From Syntrophaceae bacterium UBA5744 (GTDB lineage: Bacteria > Desulfobacterota > Syntrophia > Syntrophales > UBA2192): DNA of 64,000 bases. This document shows, piece after piece, positions 25,697 to 34,682 of this stretch (position 1 is its first letter; each line of letters begins with the position of its first letter). Under the pieces are notes generated by a model. It was not told the DNA's origin. It did not search any database and saw only the letters and a program-made list of their open reading frames with translations. A program made the position numbers and the translations under genes. Location: positions 79,961 through 143,960 of the forward strand of contig DIFQ01000001.1 of NCBI GenBank assembly GCA_002419215.1, read 5' to 3'.

Positions 25697-26371
25697 TTAC
25701 CGACCGGGGTGAAAACCGTTGTCCGACAGAAAATCCCTTACATCCCTGAAGGTGCGGTATTTGCGAAGACCCTGCTGCTTCTTCTGTGCCATGCGCGTCC
25801 AGAGGATCCCTTTGGCGAAGACGAGATCCGCTTTCCGGGCGGGGCACAGGTCGGAATACCCGTCTCCGACGTAGAGGATCTTCCCGAACCGGTCCCTGCT
25901 GGCCTGCAGGATGTTGCTCTTGCAGGTCCCGCACTTGTTGCACGCCTCGTTGGCGTGGGGAAATTCGATCGACAGGGGCCTCCCGTCATGGAAGGTCATC
26001 ACGTTGGAATAGAAGGGGATGTCGGCAAACCCGTGTTTCCGGAGAACAAAGTCGATGTAGAAATCCAAACCGTCGGAGACGACTTTCACATCGATGCCGT
26101 GCTCCCGGCAGAAGGCGTAGAATTCCTTGAAGTGGGGGTCGACGACGGTGTTTTCCGCCACGAACCGCAGCATGTCCTCCCGGGTCCCTCCCAGGATCGC
26201 GACGATGCGGCCATAGGCCTCCCTGGATCCGATCCGGCCCTCGCAGTAGTCCCGGTCGATGTCGTCCCAGCCCTGGCCGCTGAATTTCAGGAGCACCTCG
26301 TAGCCCACGTCGGTGAGGCTCAGGGTTCCGTCAAAATCGGTGATGACCAGAAGCGGTTTCTTTGTTGCCAT
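25697..26371 (-). CDS. HAD-IB family phosphatase (MtnX-like)
   Basis: 224 residues from the ATG at 26371; the frame extends further upstream into the previous gene but is not coding there. Motif I is TDFDGTLS, motif II lies in KVVSDGLDFYI, and motif III/IV is YVGDGYSDLCPA. An insert ANEACNKCGTCKSNIL resembles the cysteine motif of MtnX, the methionine-salvage phosphatase. It may instead act on another small phosphate ester, because no other methionine-salvage gene is here. It is the last gene of the six-gene operon, 17 bp after the small membrane protein. Confidence 0.8.
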   Translation of the reverse strand: MATKKPLLVITDFDGTLSLTDVGYEVLLKFSGQGWDDIDRDYCEGRIGSREAYGRIVAILGGTREDMLRFVAENTVVDPHFKEFYAFCREHGIDVKVVSDGLDFYIDFVLRKHGFADIPFYSNVMTFHDGRPLSIEFPHANEACNKCGTCKSNILQASRDRFGKILYVGDGYSDLCPARKADLVFAKGILWTRMAQKKQQGLRKYRTFRDVRDFLSDNGFHPGR

Positions 26372-26388
26372 CCCGTCGATTCTTTCCC

Positions 26389-26712
26389 TCAGGATTCCTT
26401 TTTCCGCATGGTCTTGAACAGGAAAAACGCCACGACGATGAGAAGCGCCGATCGCACCAGGTTCATGGTCATCGCCCCCACCTGGTCGAACCAGTTCTCG
26501 AAGAACAGAAACAGCAGCCCCGCCGCCCCGATGATCCATCCGCCCGCGTCCTTCGGGCTCTGGACCAGGGTAAACAGGGCAAACACGATGATCAGGATGG
26601 GCCAGCTCCTGTCCAGGCCGTAGATGCCGAAGGAGCTCAGCAGCACGAGCACCCCCAGGGTCAACAGGATCACCGCACCGGATGCAATTCTCATCCTCTC
26701 TTTCGCTTCCAT
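26389..26712 (-). CDS. small membrane protein with LiaI/LiaF-type transmembrane region
   Basis: 107 residues, three to four hydrophobic segments: ASGAVILLTLGVLVLLSSFGIYG, SWPILIIVFALFTLV (a W-P-hydrophobic pattern typical of LiaI/DUF5668), GGWIIGAAGLLFLFF and LVRSALLIVVAFFLF. The C-terminus is basic. Proteins of this type sense or respond to envelope stress in other bacteria. Function here is unknown, but its place after nfeD and slipin fits a membrane-quality role. Confidence 0.65.
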   Translation of the reverse strand: MEAKERMRIASGAVILLTLGVLVLLSSFGIYGLDRSWPILIIVFALFTLVQSPKDAGGWIIGAAGLLFLFFENWFDQVGAMTMNLVRSALLIVVAFFLFKTMRKKES

Positions 26713-26753
26713 GCTCTCTGCTCCTTTCCGTAAATCAGATCATGGGTGAAGTC

Positions 26754-27506
26754 TCAACCCTTGTCCTCCCTTTTGAACAAGATGTTCAGCATGTCGATGG
26801 GGATGGGGAAGACCGTCGTCGTGTTGTTTTCCGTCCCGATCTGGACCAGCGTCTGAAGATAGCGCAGCTGGAGCGCCATCGGCTGCTGCTGCATGACGGC
26901 GGCGGCTTCGGAGAGCTTCTGGGCGGCCTGGAACTCGCCCTCTGCGGCGATGACCTTGGCGCGCCGCTCGCGCTCCGCCTCGGCCTGCTTCGCCATGGCC
27001 CGCTGCATCTCCTGCGGCAGATCGATGTATTTCACCTCCACGTGGGTCACCTTGATCCCCCAGGGGTCTGTGCTGCGGTCCAGGATCTCCTGGATGTGGA
27101 TATTGACCTTTTCCCGGGATGCCAAAATCTCGTCGAGCTCTACCTGCCCGCAGACGCTTCGGAGCGTCGTCTGGGCGAGCTGTGAGGTGGCATAGAGGTA
27201 GTTCTCCACCTCGACGATGGCATTCATGGAGTCGACCACGCGGAAGTATACGACGGCGTTGACCTTGATGGAGACGTTGTCGCGGGTGATGACGTCCTGC
27301 GACGGCACGTCCATGGTGATCGTGCGCGTGTCCACTCGGACCATGCGGTCCACGACGGGAATGAGGATGATCAGGCCGGGCCCCTTCGTGGGAATGATCC
27401 GTCCCAGGCGGAAGATGACGGCCCGTTCGTATTCGTTGAGGATCCGGATGGAAGCGGCCAGGAACATGATGACAAGAACGACAAGCACGAGAATGGTATA
27501 CATCAT
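26754..27506 (-). CDS. slipin (SPFH/Band 7 domain membrane protein)
   Basis: 250 residues. One N-terminal membrane anchor (MYTILVLVVLVIMFLAASI), then a Band 7/PHB domain (YERAVIFRLGRIIPTKGPGLIILIP, VDRMVRVDTRTITMDVPSQDVITRDNVSIKVNAVVYFRV) and a coiled-coil rich in Ala/Glu (EMQRAMAKQAEAERERRAKVIAAEGEFQAA). It is a stomatin-like scaffold of membrane microdomains. Slipins are typically paired with NfeD1b, and that gene lies 11 bp upstream here. Confidence 0.93.
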   Translation of the reverse strand: MMYTILVLVVLVIMFLAASIRILNEYERAVIFRLGRIIPTKGPGLIILIPVVDRMVRVDTRTITMDVPSQDVITRDNVSIKVNAVVYFRVVDSMNAIVEVENYLYATSQLAQTTLRSVCGQVELDEILASREKVNIHIQEILDRSTDPWGIKVTHVEVKYIDLPQEMQRAMAKQAEAERERRAKVIAAEGEFQAAQKLSEAAAVMQQQPMALQLRYLQTLVQIGTENNTTTVFPIPIDMLNILFKREDKG

Positions 27507-27517
27507 GGAAACCCCCT

Positions 27518-28837
27518 TTATGAGCGTTCTTCGACTTCGATTTTCAGTTCTTTGACGCCGACGACTTCGACGCGCTTGCCCTTTCCGATGGGCGCCTTGC
27601 TGAAGGCATTCCAGTACTCTCCCCGGATGAGCACCTTGCCCTGCTCGTGGATGTCCGACAGGGACTCCCCGATCGCGCCGATCATGCCTTCCCCCCCGGT
27701 GTGAACCTTGCGCATCTGGGCCCGGACGGCGATTGAGATGACGGCGATGAAGAACAGGGAAACGATCGTCACGGCCGGAATCAGAACGCTCCAGGAGACC
27801 CGGAGGGCCGGGTCGGGCGACTCGAAGAGCATGATGGAGCCCAGGACGAGCGAGACGACGCCCCCCATGGTGAGGATCCCGTGGCTGACCACCTTGATCT
27901 CGGCGACAAAAAGGATCACGGCGAAGATGATCAGCAGGATTCCTGCATAATTCACAGGCAGGGTCTGGAAGGCGAAGAAGGCCAGGATCAGCGAGATCCC
28001 GCCGATGATTCCCGGCAGGACGACCCCCGGCGAGGAAAACTCGAAGTACAGCCCTGCAAGCCCCAGGAGGAACAGGATGAATGCGATGTTGGGGTTCGAG
28101 ATGGTGATGAGCACCTTCTCGCGGAATCCCATCTCCTTGCGATTGACCTCGGCCCCTTTCGTTTTTAAGACTCTGCTGCCGGAAACAAGTTTCACTTCCC
28201 GCCCGTCGATCTTCGCCAGGAGATCAGCCATGTCCGTTGCGATCAGGTCGATCACTTTCAGCTTCAGGGCCTCCTCGGCCGTCACGGAGACGCTCTTGCG
28301 GATGGCCTCCTCGATCCAGTCGGCGTTGCGGCCCTTCTGTTCGGCGATGCCCCTGCCGTAGGCCACGGCGTCATTCTCGACCTTCTCCATCATCGTCTCG
28401 TCGGCCTTGCCCATACCCATGGCCACGGGATGGGCCGCGCCGATGTTGGTCCCGGGGGCCATGGCCGCCACGTGGGCCGAGATCGTGATGAGCACGCCGG
28501 CCGAGGCCGCCCGCGCGCCCGAGGGGGACACGTAGACGATGACGGGAACGGGGGCGTTGAGGCACTCCTTGATGATGTCCCGCATGGAGAGGTCGAGCCC
28601 CCCCGGCGTGTCGAGCTGGATGACGATGGCCTCGGAGCCCGACTCGGCGGCCTGCTTCACGCTTTTCAGGATATACTCGCCGATGGGCGGCGTGATGACC
28701 TCGTTGACGGTGATGACATCGACGACGCGCTTCTCCTCGGCGGCCTGAAGAACGAAACCGGGGGCCATGGCCGCAAGGATCAGCGCGGCCGCAATGGCCA
28801 GCAGCACAGGAGTTTTCTTATCCGGGGTTTTCTTCAT
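27518..28837 (-). CDS. nfeD: NfeD family membrane serine protease (NfeD1b)
   Basis: 439 residues. The protein has an N-terminal signal or anchor (about 10-32) and a ClpP-like domain with a Ser-Lys dyad: Ser112 in ARAASAGVLI, Lys152 in MEKVENDA. DTPGG and APGTNIGAAHPV are also ClpP-like. Four membrane helices (about 230-370) and a C-terminal OB-fold (about 385-439, LIRGEYWNAFS) follow. The archaeal homologue 1510-N cleaves stomatin near its C-terminus, so the slipin encoded next is the probable substrate. Confidence 0.93.
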   Translation of the reverse strand: MKKTPDKKTPVLLAIAAALILAAMAPGFVLQAAEEKRVVDVITVNEVITPPIGEYILKSVKQAAESGSEAIVIQLDTPGGLDLSMRDIIKECLNAPVPVIVYVSPSGARAASAGVLITISAHVAAMAPGTNIGAAHPVAMGMGKADETMMEKVENDAVAYGRGIAEQKGRNADWIEEAIRKSVSVTAEEALKLKVIDLIATDMADLLAKIDGREVKLVSGSRVLKTKGAEVNRKEMGFREKVLITISNPNIAFILFLLGLAGLYFEFSSPGVVLPGIIGGISLILAFFAFQTLPVNYAGILLIIFAVILFVAEIKVVSHGILTMGGVVSLVLGSIMLFESPDPALRVSWSVLIPAVTIVSLFFIAVISIAVRAQMRKVHTGGEGMIGAIGESLSDIHEQGKVLIRGEYWNAFSKAPIGKGKRVEVVGVKELKIEVEERS

Positions 28838-28846
28838 GGCTTGTCC

Positions 28847-29590
28847 TCACAGGATCTTCATGATTTTCTGCACATCTTCCCAGACCAGCTTTTTCGCGTC
28901 GGGGTTGCGAAGAAGGTACGCCGGGTGATAGGTCGGCATGAGCTTGCGGCCGTGGTAGTCGTGGAACTTACCCCGGATCGATGAGATGGGCGCTTCGGTA
29001 CGAAGCAGCGTCTTCGCCGCGAAGGTCCCCAACGCGCAGATGATCTCCGGGTTGATGGCCTCCAGCTGCTTCACCAGGAAGGGCTCGCAGGTGGCGATTT
29101 CGTCCTCCTTCGGGTTGCGGTTGCCGGGCGGCCGGCATTTCAGGATGTTGCAGATGTACACGTCTTCCCGCGCAAGCCCCATGGCGCTGATGATCTTCGT
29201 CAGAAGCTGGCCCGCCCGGCCCACGAACGGCCGGCCCTGGTTGTCTTCCTCTTCACCGGGGGCCTCGCCGACGAAGACGAGCTTCGCCCCGGGGCTTCCC
29301 TCGCCGAAGACGAGGTTTCTGCGCGTGCGGTGAAGCGGGCACCGGGCACAGTCGCCCAGTTCTTCCCGGACCGCAGCCAGCGACAGGGGCACTTTGCGGA
29401 CGCCGGCTTGGGCCGCGGCCTTTACGGACCGATGAGCCTCCTTGCCCCCTTCCTCCCGGCGGGGAAGCCCTGCGCCTTTCAGGATCAGGCGCGAGACGGG
29501 GTTGTAGGCATCCCGTTCGTTCGCAACGTGATTTCTCAGGGCGCCCACGAGATTCCGCAGCTCGCTGTGGAGATCATCTTTTTTTTGCAC
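28847..29590 (-). CDS. type IV uracil-DNA glycosylase (4Fe-4S family)
   Basis: About 248 residues from a GTG at 29590, inside the end of coaBC. AAGGGG precedes it. Family signatures are CARCPLH and CNILKCRPPGNR (cluster cysteines), GEAPGEEEDNQGRPFVGRAG (the UDG motif with E/D-Q-G), and TYHPAYLLR. It removes uracil from DNA. The frame extends further 5', so the exact start is uncertain. The overlap with coaBC and the 9-bp gap to nfeD place it inside the operon. Confidence 0.9.
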   Translation of the reverse strand: MQKKDDLHSELRNLVGALRNHVANERDAYNPVSRLILKGAGLPRREEGGKEAHRSVKAAAQAGVRKVPLSLAAVREELGDCARCPLHRTRRNLVFGEGSPGAKLVFVGEAPGEEEDNQGRPFVGRAGQLLTKIISAMGLAREDVYICNILKCRPPGNRNPKEDEIATCEPFLVKQLEAINPEIICALGTFAAKTLLRTEAPISSIRGKFHDYHGRKLMPTYHPAYLLRNPDAKKLVWEDVQKIMKIL

Positions 29591-30794
29591 GCGAGGCCCC
29601 TTTTCTCTTCCCCGTAAGCTCCAGCACCCGATCCAGGATCCGGGCGGCAACGTCCATCTTGTCCATCAGGGGCAGGTCCACCGAGCCCCCGTCGCGATCG
29701 AGGATCTTGACGATGTTCGTCTCCGCCGCAAAACCCGCGCCGGCCTGGGTGATGTCATTTGCCACGATGAGGTCCATGTTCTTTTCCATCATCTTCTCCG
29801 TGGCGTACCCGATCAGGTTGTCCGTTTCTACGGCAAACCCCACCAGGATCCGGTTGCCTTTGACGCGGCCCACCTCGGAGATGATGTCGGGGTTGCGCTC
29901 GAGGCGGAACTCCAAAGGCTTCTGAGCCTTCTTGATCTTCGATTCGGAGAATTCCGCCGGCCGATAATCGGCCACGGCGGCGGATTTGACGACGACGGTG
30001 GCCTTCTCCAGATGGGCCATGACGGCGTCCCGCATCTGTCGCGCCGAGGAGACGGACACAAATTCCACGCCCCGCGGCTGCGGAAGGCTGGTGGGGCCGC
30101 TGACGAGCGTGACCGTCGCCCCGCGGCGCTTGGCCACGAGGGCCACGGCGTAGCCCATCTTGCCCGTGGAGTAGTTCGTGATGAACCGGACGGGATCGAA
30201 GGCTTCCCGGGTGGGCCCCGCAGTGACGAGGACATGCTGCCCCGACAGATCCTTCTCCGTGAGGATGTCTTCCGCGTCCTCGACGATGTCTTCCAGGCAA
30301 GCAAGCCGGCCATAGCCTTCCGTCTTGCACGCCAGCTCGCCGTAGCCGGCATCGACGAACCGGTATCCCGTCGCTGCCAGCTTCTCCCTGTTCTGCCGCA
30401 CGATGGGGTTTGCGTACATGTTCACGTTCATGGCGGGGCAGATGAGGACAGGGGCCCGGGTGGCCATGATCGTCGTCGTCAACAGATCGTCGGCGATCCC
30501 ATGGGCGATCTTCCCGATCACGTTTGCCGTTGCCGGAGCCACGACAACGATGTGGGCGCTCTCGGCCAGCGAGATGTGCCCGATCTCCCATTCTCCCGTC
30601 AGCTGGAATGTGTCCACGTAGACGGGGTTTCCCGTGAGGGTCTGGAAGGTAAGCGGTGCGACGAACTCCGTTGCGTTTTTCGTCATGATGACGTGGACGC
30701 CTGCCCCGCGTTTGATGAATTCCCGGGCCAGCTCTGCCGCTTTGTATGCCGCAATGCCGCCGGTCACCCCGAGGACGATCTTCTTGCCTTTCAT
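29574..30794 (-). CDS. coaBC: bifunctional phosphopantothenoylcysteine decarboxylase / phosphopantothenate-cysteine ligase
   Basis: 406 residues. The N-terminal CoaC flavoprotein half (about 1-180) has the catalytic His73 in IGHISLA, the PAMN motif (PAMNVNMY, 120-127) and the active Cys156 in GELACKTEGYGR. The C-terminal CoaB half has VTAGPTREAFDPVRFITNYSTGKMGYA and VANDITQAGAGF. It performs two successive steps of coenzyme A synthesis in the cytosol. It is the first gene of the operon coaBC-udg-nfeD-slipin-liaI-like-HAD. Confidence 0.96.
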   Translation of the reverse strand: MKGKKIVLGVTGGIAAYKAAELAREFIKRGAGVHVIMTKNATEFVAPLTFQTLTGNPVYVDTFQLTGEWEIGHISLAESAHIVVVAPATANVIGKIAHGIADDLLTTTIMATRAPVLICPAMNVNMYANPIVRQNREKLAATGYRFVDAGYGELACKTEGYGRLACLEDIVEDAEDILTEKDLSGQHVLVTAGPTREAFDPVRFITNYSTGKMGYAVALVAKRRGATVTLVSGPTSLPQPRGVEFVSVSSARQMRDAVMAHLEKATVVVKSAAVADYRPAEFSESKIKKAQKPLEFRLERNPDIISEVGRVKGNRILVGFAVETDNLIGYATEKMMEKNMDLIVANDITQAGAGFAAETNIVKILDRDGGSVDLPLMDKMDVAARILDRVLELTGKRKGASRAKKR

Positions 30795-31004
30795 CCGTTT
30801 CGCTCTCCGTATCTTTTTTTCCGGCTCCCCGGCACGGTCGCCGATCCGTCAACCACAACGAGAGGCCGATCCCCCTCAGGCCCCTGCAGGAATGCCCCGG
30901 AAAGTCAGATGTCAGGCGATGGACCCGAAATCGGGCAGCAGGTTCCGGAAACCCGCAAGCCGCTCCCGGAGCCGCGACCGGACGAGCGGAAACCCTGCAT
31001 TCTG

Positions 31005-31031
31005 AATATAACAAATCATGTGGAACGTCAA
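31005..31031 (-). promoter_or_regulatory. candidate promoter for the coaBC operon
   Basis: Reading leftwards: TTGACG (31031-31026), 15-bp spacer, TATATT (31010-31005). The short spacer lowers confidence. Confidence 0.4.
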
Positions 31032-31087
31032 GGAATGAAAGCCTTTTTGGACTTTCGCCCCTTCCGGCCGCGGCAGGGTCATGGGAC

Positions 31088-31115
31088 TTGAATTTTTTTT
31101 GATTCGGGGTATGAT
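31088..31115 (+). promoter_or_regulatory. promoter for the M23 peptidase gene
   Basis: TTGAAT (31088-31093), 16 bp, TATGAT (31110-31115). Confidence 0.5.
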
Positions 31116-31180
31116 GGGCCACGATTCGGGCTCATTCGCAGGATCCCCGAAGCCAGTCCACCCATGGAGTACAAGCCGTC

Positions 31181-32578
31181 ATGAACCGAATGTACCTGCT
31201 GCTTTTCGGCCTCGCAATCGCTCTTGCGGGGACCGCGCTCTGGGCCTTTAACACGGTCCTCGAGTTCGAAAAACCCGCCATTGACCTGAAGGAGGATCTC
31301 TCCACGATCGGCCAGGGCAGATTCATTGCGCTGAGCGTCTCCGATCAGAAGAGCGGGATCCGGAGTGTCTCCGCCACGATCAGCCAGGACGGCAAGGACC
31401 ACGTTGTTCTGTCTGAAAACTACCCCGGGGGTACGAGGGAACAGGCGCTGAGCCCCGAGCTGAACCTGCGCGGGCTCCATCTCAAAGACGGCCCGGCGAC
31501 GATCACCATCACGGCCGAGGATCATTCGTGGCTGAAGAACCGGACAACGCTCGCCGTGGAGACGTCCATCGACACCGTGCCGCCGCAGATCGGCCTGATC
31601 AGTTCGGCTCACAACGTCAATGCCGGAGGCACCGGTGTCGCCCTGTACCGGGTTTCGGAAGAAGTGACCCGAACGGGCATCCGTGTGGGGGATCGCTTCT
31701 TCCAGGGCTACCCTTACGCCATCCAGGCCAAACCGTGCCACATCGCCTATTTCGCCATCCCGGTCTCGGCCTCCAAAGGGGGACTCAAGATCCTGATCAC
31801 GGCACGGGACAAGGCGGGAAACGAATCGTCCGTGATTCTTCCCCATCTCGTGAGAGAAAAGAAATTCAAAGATGACAAGATCACTCTGAGCCGCGCGTTC
31901 CTGGAACAGAAAATGCCGGAGTTCAGGCAGCATGATTCCCGGGTCCCTGCCACGCCTCTGGAAGCCTTCCTGTTCGTCAACGAGACGTTGCGCGTCGAGA
32001 ACGCCAGGACGATCCAGGCAGCCGGCAGCAAGACCCAGCCGAAGGCGCTCTGGGAGGGCACGTTCCTGCGCATGAAGAACGCGGCACCCATGGCCGGCTT
32101 CGCCCAGGAAAGGACCTATCTCTTCGAGGGGATGGCCGTGAGCAAGAGCACCCACCTGGGTGTGGACCTCGCCTCGACGGAGCGAGCCCCCATCGAGTCG
32201 GCAAACAGCGGCGTGGTGGTTCATGCCGGATACCTGGGGATCTACGGCAACACCGTCATTGTGGATCACGGCCTGGGCCTTTCCAGCCTTTACGCGCATC
32301 TGTCGGATATCAGCGTGAAAATCGGACAGAACGTGGCCAGGGGAGAAACACTGGGCTCAAGCGGCAGCACGGGCCTTGCAGGCGGCGACCACCTGCACTT
32401 CAGCATCCTCGTCGGAGGCGAGTTCGTGAACCCCACGGAGTGGTGGGACGCCCACTGGATCCGGGACAACGTGACGGGCAAGCTGACCGAGACGGCATCG
32501 CAGGAAGCCCCCGCAACCCAGAAGGCACAGCCGGCAAAGGCCAAGGCGAAGGGGAAAAAGAAAAAGGCCAGGGGTTAA
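31181..32578 (+). CDS. M23 family metallopeptidase (LytM domain), membrane-anchored
   Basis: 465 residues. An N-terminal anchor or signal (about 4-22) is followed by a long beta-rich region without clear family. The C-terminal LytM/M23 domain has the zinc ligands His325 and Asp329 (THLGVDLAS) and the HxH pair His404/His406 (GGDHLHFS), with LYAHLSD between. All catalytic residues are present, so it is probably an active peptidoglycan endopeptidase. The tail is Ala/Lys-rich. Its stop codon lies inside the first unit of a repeat tract, and an intrinsic terminator follows. Confidence 0.88.
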   Translation: MNRMYLLLFGLAIALAGTALWAFNTVLEFEKPAIDLKEDLSTIGQGRFIALSVSDQKSGIRSVSATISQDGKDHVVLSENYPGGTREQALSPELNLRGLHLKDGPATITITAEDHSWLKNRTTLAVETSIDTVPPQIGLISSAHNVNAGGTGVALYRVSEEVTRTGIRVGDRFFQGYPYAIQAKPCHIAYFAIPVSASKGGLKILITARDKAGNESSVILPHLVREKKFKDDKITLSRAFLEQKMPEFRQHDSRVPATPLEAFLFVNETLRVENARTIQAAGSKTQPKALWEGTFLRMKNAAPMAGFAQERTYLFEGMAVSKSTHLGVDLASTERAPIESANSGVVVHAGYLGIYGNTVIVDHGLGLSSLYAHLSDISVKIGQNVARGETLGSSGSTGLAGGDHLHFSILVGGEFVNPTEWWDAHWIRDNVTGKLTETASQEAPATQKAQPAKAKAKGKKKKARG

Positions 32579-32709
32579 GGGTATCGGGTAAGGAAAAGAA
32601 GCGTCTCATATGAAGAAAACCCCCTGTCAGCAGTGCTGCAGGGGGTTTGTTATTCTTTTTTCATTTTCTCTTTTACCCTAGACCCGATCCCCGAGACCCG
32701 ATACCCTAT
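32571..32709. repeat. heptamer/octamer repeat arms flanking a terminator
   Basis: The left arm (32571-32598) has GGGTTAA, GGGTATC, GGGTAAG. The right arm (32671-32709) has TTTTACCC, TAGACCCG, ATCCCCG, AGACCCG, ATACCC. The arms are complementary (GGGTATCGGGT pairs with ACCCGATACCC). An intrinsic terminator sits in the centre. The M23 stop codon lies within the left arm. Confidence 0.7.
32617..32660 (+). terminator. intrinsic terminator after the M23 gene (usable on both strands)
   Basis: AAACCCCCTG (32617-32626) pairs with CAGGGGGTTT (32639-32648). A T-rich stretch TTATTCTTTTTTC follows. On the minus strand the stem is followed by TTTTCTTC, serving rapZ. Confidence 0.8.
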
Positions 32710-33572
32710 GATCGGTGTATGTCGCGATGCGTTGCGTTGACCAGGTAATTTTCGCCGGAGAAGTACAGGGCCAGTCGGTTGGCCATGACGACGGAACGGT
32801 GCTTGCCGCCTGTGCAGCCCAGTGCCACGTTGAGGCTCGACTTTCCCTCCTTCTCGTAGAGAGGGATCAGGAATTCCATCATGTTCAGCAACTGCTCCAG
32901 GAAGGTCCTGCTCTCCTCCCACCCCATGACATATTCCTGGATTTTTTCGTCTTGCCCGTTGAGGTGCTTCAATTCTTCGATGAAGTAGGGATTGGGCAGG
33001 AAACGCACGTCCAGCACGATGTCCGCTTCGGGAGGAAGCCCGTAGCGGTAACCGAACGACATCAGGTTGATCACGAGGCGCTTTTCGGTCGTCGACGTCA
33101 TGAAATGTCTCTGGACGACTTCCTTGAGCTGGTGGACATTGAACGAGGAGGTGTCGACCACCTTGTCCGCCATCGCACGCAGGGCCGAGAGTCTCTCCCG
33201 CTCCAGCGAAATCCCCTCCATCACGGTCCCCCGCTCACAGAGCGGGTGCGCCCGCCTCGTCTCGCTGAACCTTCGAAGCAGAGACTCGTCGCTGGCGTCC
33301 AGAAAGAGGATCTCGATCCGGTGCCCCTCCTCCTTGAGTCTGGCGAAGATCTCCGCATACTTCTCCAGGAAGTACCGTTCCCGCAGATCCATGACGAGGG
33401 CAACCTTGCTGATTTCGCTGGCAGCGTCGGTCTGGATCTCGAGAAGTTTCGGAAGAAGGACGACGGGAAGGTTGTCGACGCAGAAGAAACCCACGTCCTC
33501 AAGCGCCCGAAGGGCCGTGCTCTTGCCGGAGCCGGACATGCCGGTGACGATGATGACTCTGAGGTTCTGCAT
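32706..33572 (-). CDS. rapZ: RNase adapter protein RapZ
   Basis: 288 residues, standard length. Walker A is GMSGSGKST (11-19). VDNLPVVLLPKL, FLDASDESLLRRFSETRRAHPL and the C-terminal small-molecule-binding motif GCTGGKHRSVVMANRL are present. In E. coli RapZ directs RNase E to the GlmZ sRNA and senses glucosamine-6-phosphate. It is the last gene of the rpoN cluster. Gene order hpf-ptsN-rapZ is the same as in gammaproteobacteria. Confidence 0.95.
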   Translation of the reverse strand: MQNLRVIIVTGMSGSGKSTALRALEDVGFFCVDNLPVVLLPKLLEIQTDAASEISKVALVMDLRERYFLEKYAEIFARLKEEGHRIEILFLDASDESLLRRFSETRRAHPLCERGTVMEGISLERERLSALRAMADKVVDTSSFNVHQLKEVVQRHFMTSTTEKRLVINLMSFGYRYGLPPEADIVLDVRFLPNPYFIEELKHLNGQDEKIQEYVMGWEESRTFLEQLLNMMEFLIPLYEKEGKSSLNVALGCTGGKHRSVVMANRLALYFSGENYLVNATHRDIHRS

Positions 33573-33667
33573 TCAGCACCCCGGGAAAGGCGCATGCGCT
33601 GGAAGTGTGGAAGACCGGGATCGCGTACCGCAACACCGTTTGACAGGTGCCGATGACTCGCGTGGTT

Positions 33668-34129
33668 TTAATAGGACTCGTCTTTATCGGCGATTTTCCG
33701 GTAGAGTTCCTCCGCGTTGTTAGCCGACAGGAGGTCGTTTCGGAATTCCGGGTCCTTGAGCATGCGCGAAATCTTCGCCAGGGCCTTGAGGTGCTGGCCC
33801 GTCGAGCTCTCCGGGGCCATCAGCAGGAAAAAGATGTGCGCGGGCCTGCCGTCAATGGAATCGAAGTCGATGCCCTCCCGGCTGCGCCCGAAGGAAATGA
33901 CCAGGCTGTCCAGGCCCTTGAGTTTTCCGTGCGGAATGGCGATGCCGTCACCGATCCCCGTGCTGCCGAGCTTTTCCCGCTCCAGCAGGACTTCGATCAT
34001 CGCCTCGGGATGGATGCCCGCGTGATCGCGGGTGAAGATCTCCGACAATTCCGCCAGTACGGCTCGCTTGGATTTCGCCTTCAAGGCCTCGATGATATAT
34101 TCCTTCTTGAACATGTCGGTGATCTGCAT
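33668..34129 (-). CDS. ptsN: nitrogen-type PTS enzyme IIA (PtsN)
   Basis: 153 residues from the ATG at 34129; the open frame extends further upstream across hpf but is not coding there. The phospho-acceptor is His67 in GIAIPHGK, and EREKLGSTGIGDG precedes it. FFLLMAPESSTGQHLKAL is also typical. It is a regulatory phosphocarrier of PTS-Ntr, not a sugar transporter. It lies just downstream of hpf (13-bp gap). Confidence 0.93.
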   Translation of the reverse strand: MQITDMFKKEYIIEALKAKSKRAVLAELSEIFTRDHAGIHPEAMIEVLLEREKLGSTGIGDGIAIPHGKLKGLDSLVISFGRSREGIDFDSIDGRPAHIFFLLMAPESSTGQHLKALAKISRMLKDPEFRNDLLSANNAEELYRKIADKDESY

Positions 34130-34142
34130 GGGGCCCCTCCGC

Positions 34143-34682
34143 TCAGCTGTTTGCCTCGAGCAGTGCGAAGTTCCCGTCATCCCGGCGGTAGATGACGCTG
34201 ATGTTTTCCGAGTTGATGTCCCGGTAGATGACGAACCGGTTTCGGGAACCCTCCAGGGTGATGATGGCCTCCTCCAGGGACATGGGCTCCAGGACGACCC
34301 TGCGGGTCTCCACGACCCTGAGCCTCGATTCCTCTTCGAATGGCGCCGGCGCCGTCCGGGGCTCCCCCTTCTCCTCGGAGCGGTTCGGACTGGCCTTGTG
34401 GTCCCGGCTTTTCTCCTTGTGCTTCTTGATCTGGCGCTCAATCTTGTCGATGACATTGTCGATGGCCAATTGCATGTCCTTGGCCTCCTCCTTCCCGACG
34501 AGGTTGATGCCCTTGGCCATGATGTTGATTTCGGCCACGTTCCTGAATTTTTCAACGGAAAGGACGACGTGGGCTTCCACGGGTTTGTCGATGTACTTCT
34601 GGAGCTTGCTCAGCCGCTCCGTCGCATAGTCCTTGAACCAACTTTCCGACCCTGTATTCCGAAAGGTCACGGAAACCTGCAT
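34143..34682 (-). CDS. hpf: ribosome hibernation promoting factor, long form
   Basis: 179 residues from the second ATG (34682). The first in-frame ATG (34700) lies within the ribosome site AGGAGGA, so the downstream start is chosen. The N-terminal S30AE domain (about 1-95) is joined by a charged linker to a C-terminal dimerisation domain (about 120-179, VVETRRVVLEPMSLEEAIITLEGSRNRFVIYRD). The long form dimerises 70S ribosomes into 100S particles. It has its own sigma70 promoter immediately after rpoN. Confidence 0.94.
   Translation of the reverse strand: MQVSVTFRNTGSESWFKDYATERLSKLQKYIDKPVEAHVVLSVEKFRNVAEINIMAKGINLVGKEEAKDMQLAIDNVIDKIERQIKKHKEKSRDHKASPNRSEEKGEPRTAPAPFEEESRLRVVETRRVVLEPMSLEEAIITLEGSRNRFVIYRDINSENISVIYRRDDGNFALLEANS

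Larger units (their letters stand above)
30795..31180. other. 386-bp divergent regulatory region between coaBC and the M23 peptidase
   Basis: It contains a minus-strand promoter (31005-31031) and a plus-strand promoter (31088-31115). The coaBC leader would be about 200 nt and GC-rich. I see no gene and no known riboswitch motif in it. Confidence 0.45.

Noticed and set aside
33668..34555. 295-residue reading of the ptsN frame
   Set aside because: The first 142 residues overlap hpf out of frame and are shadow sequence. The real start is at 34129.
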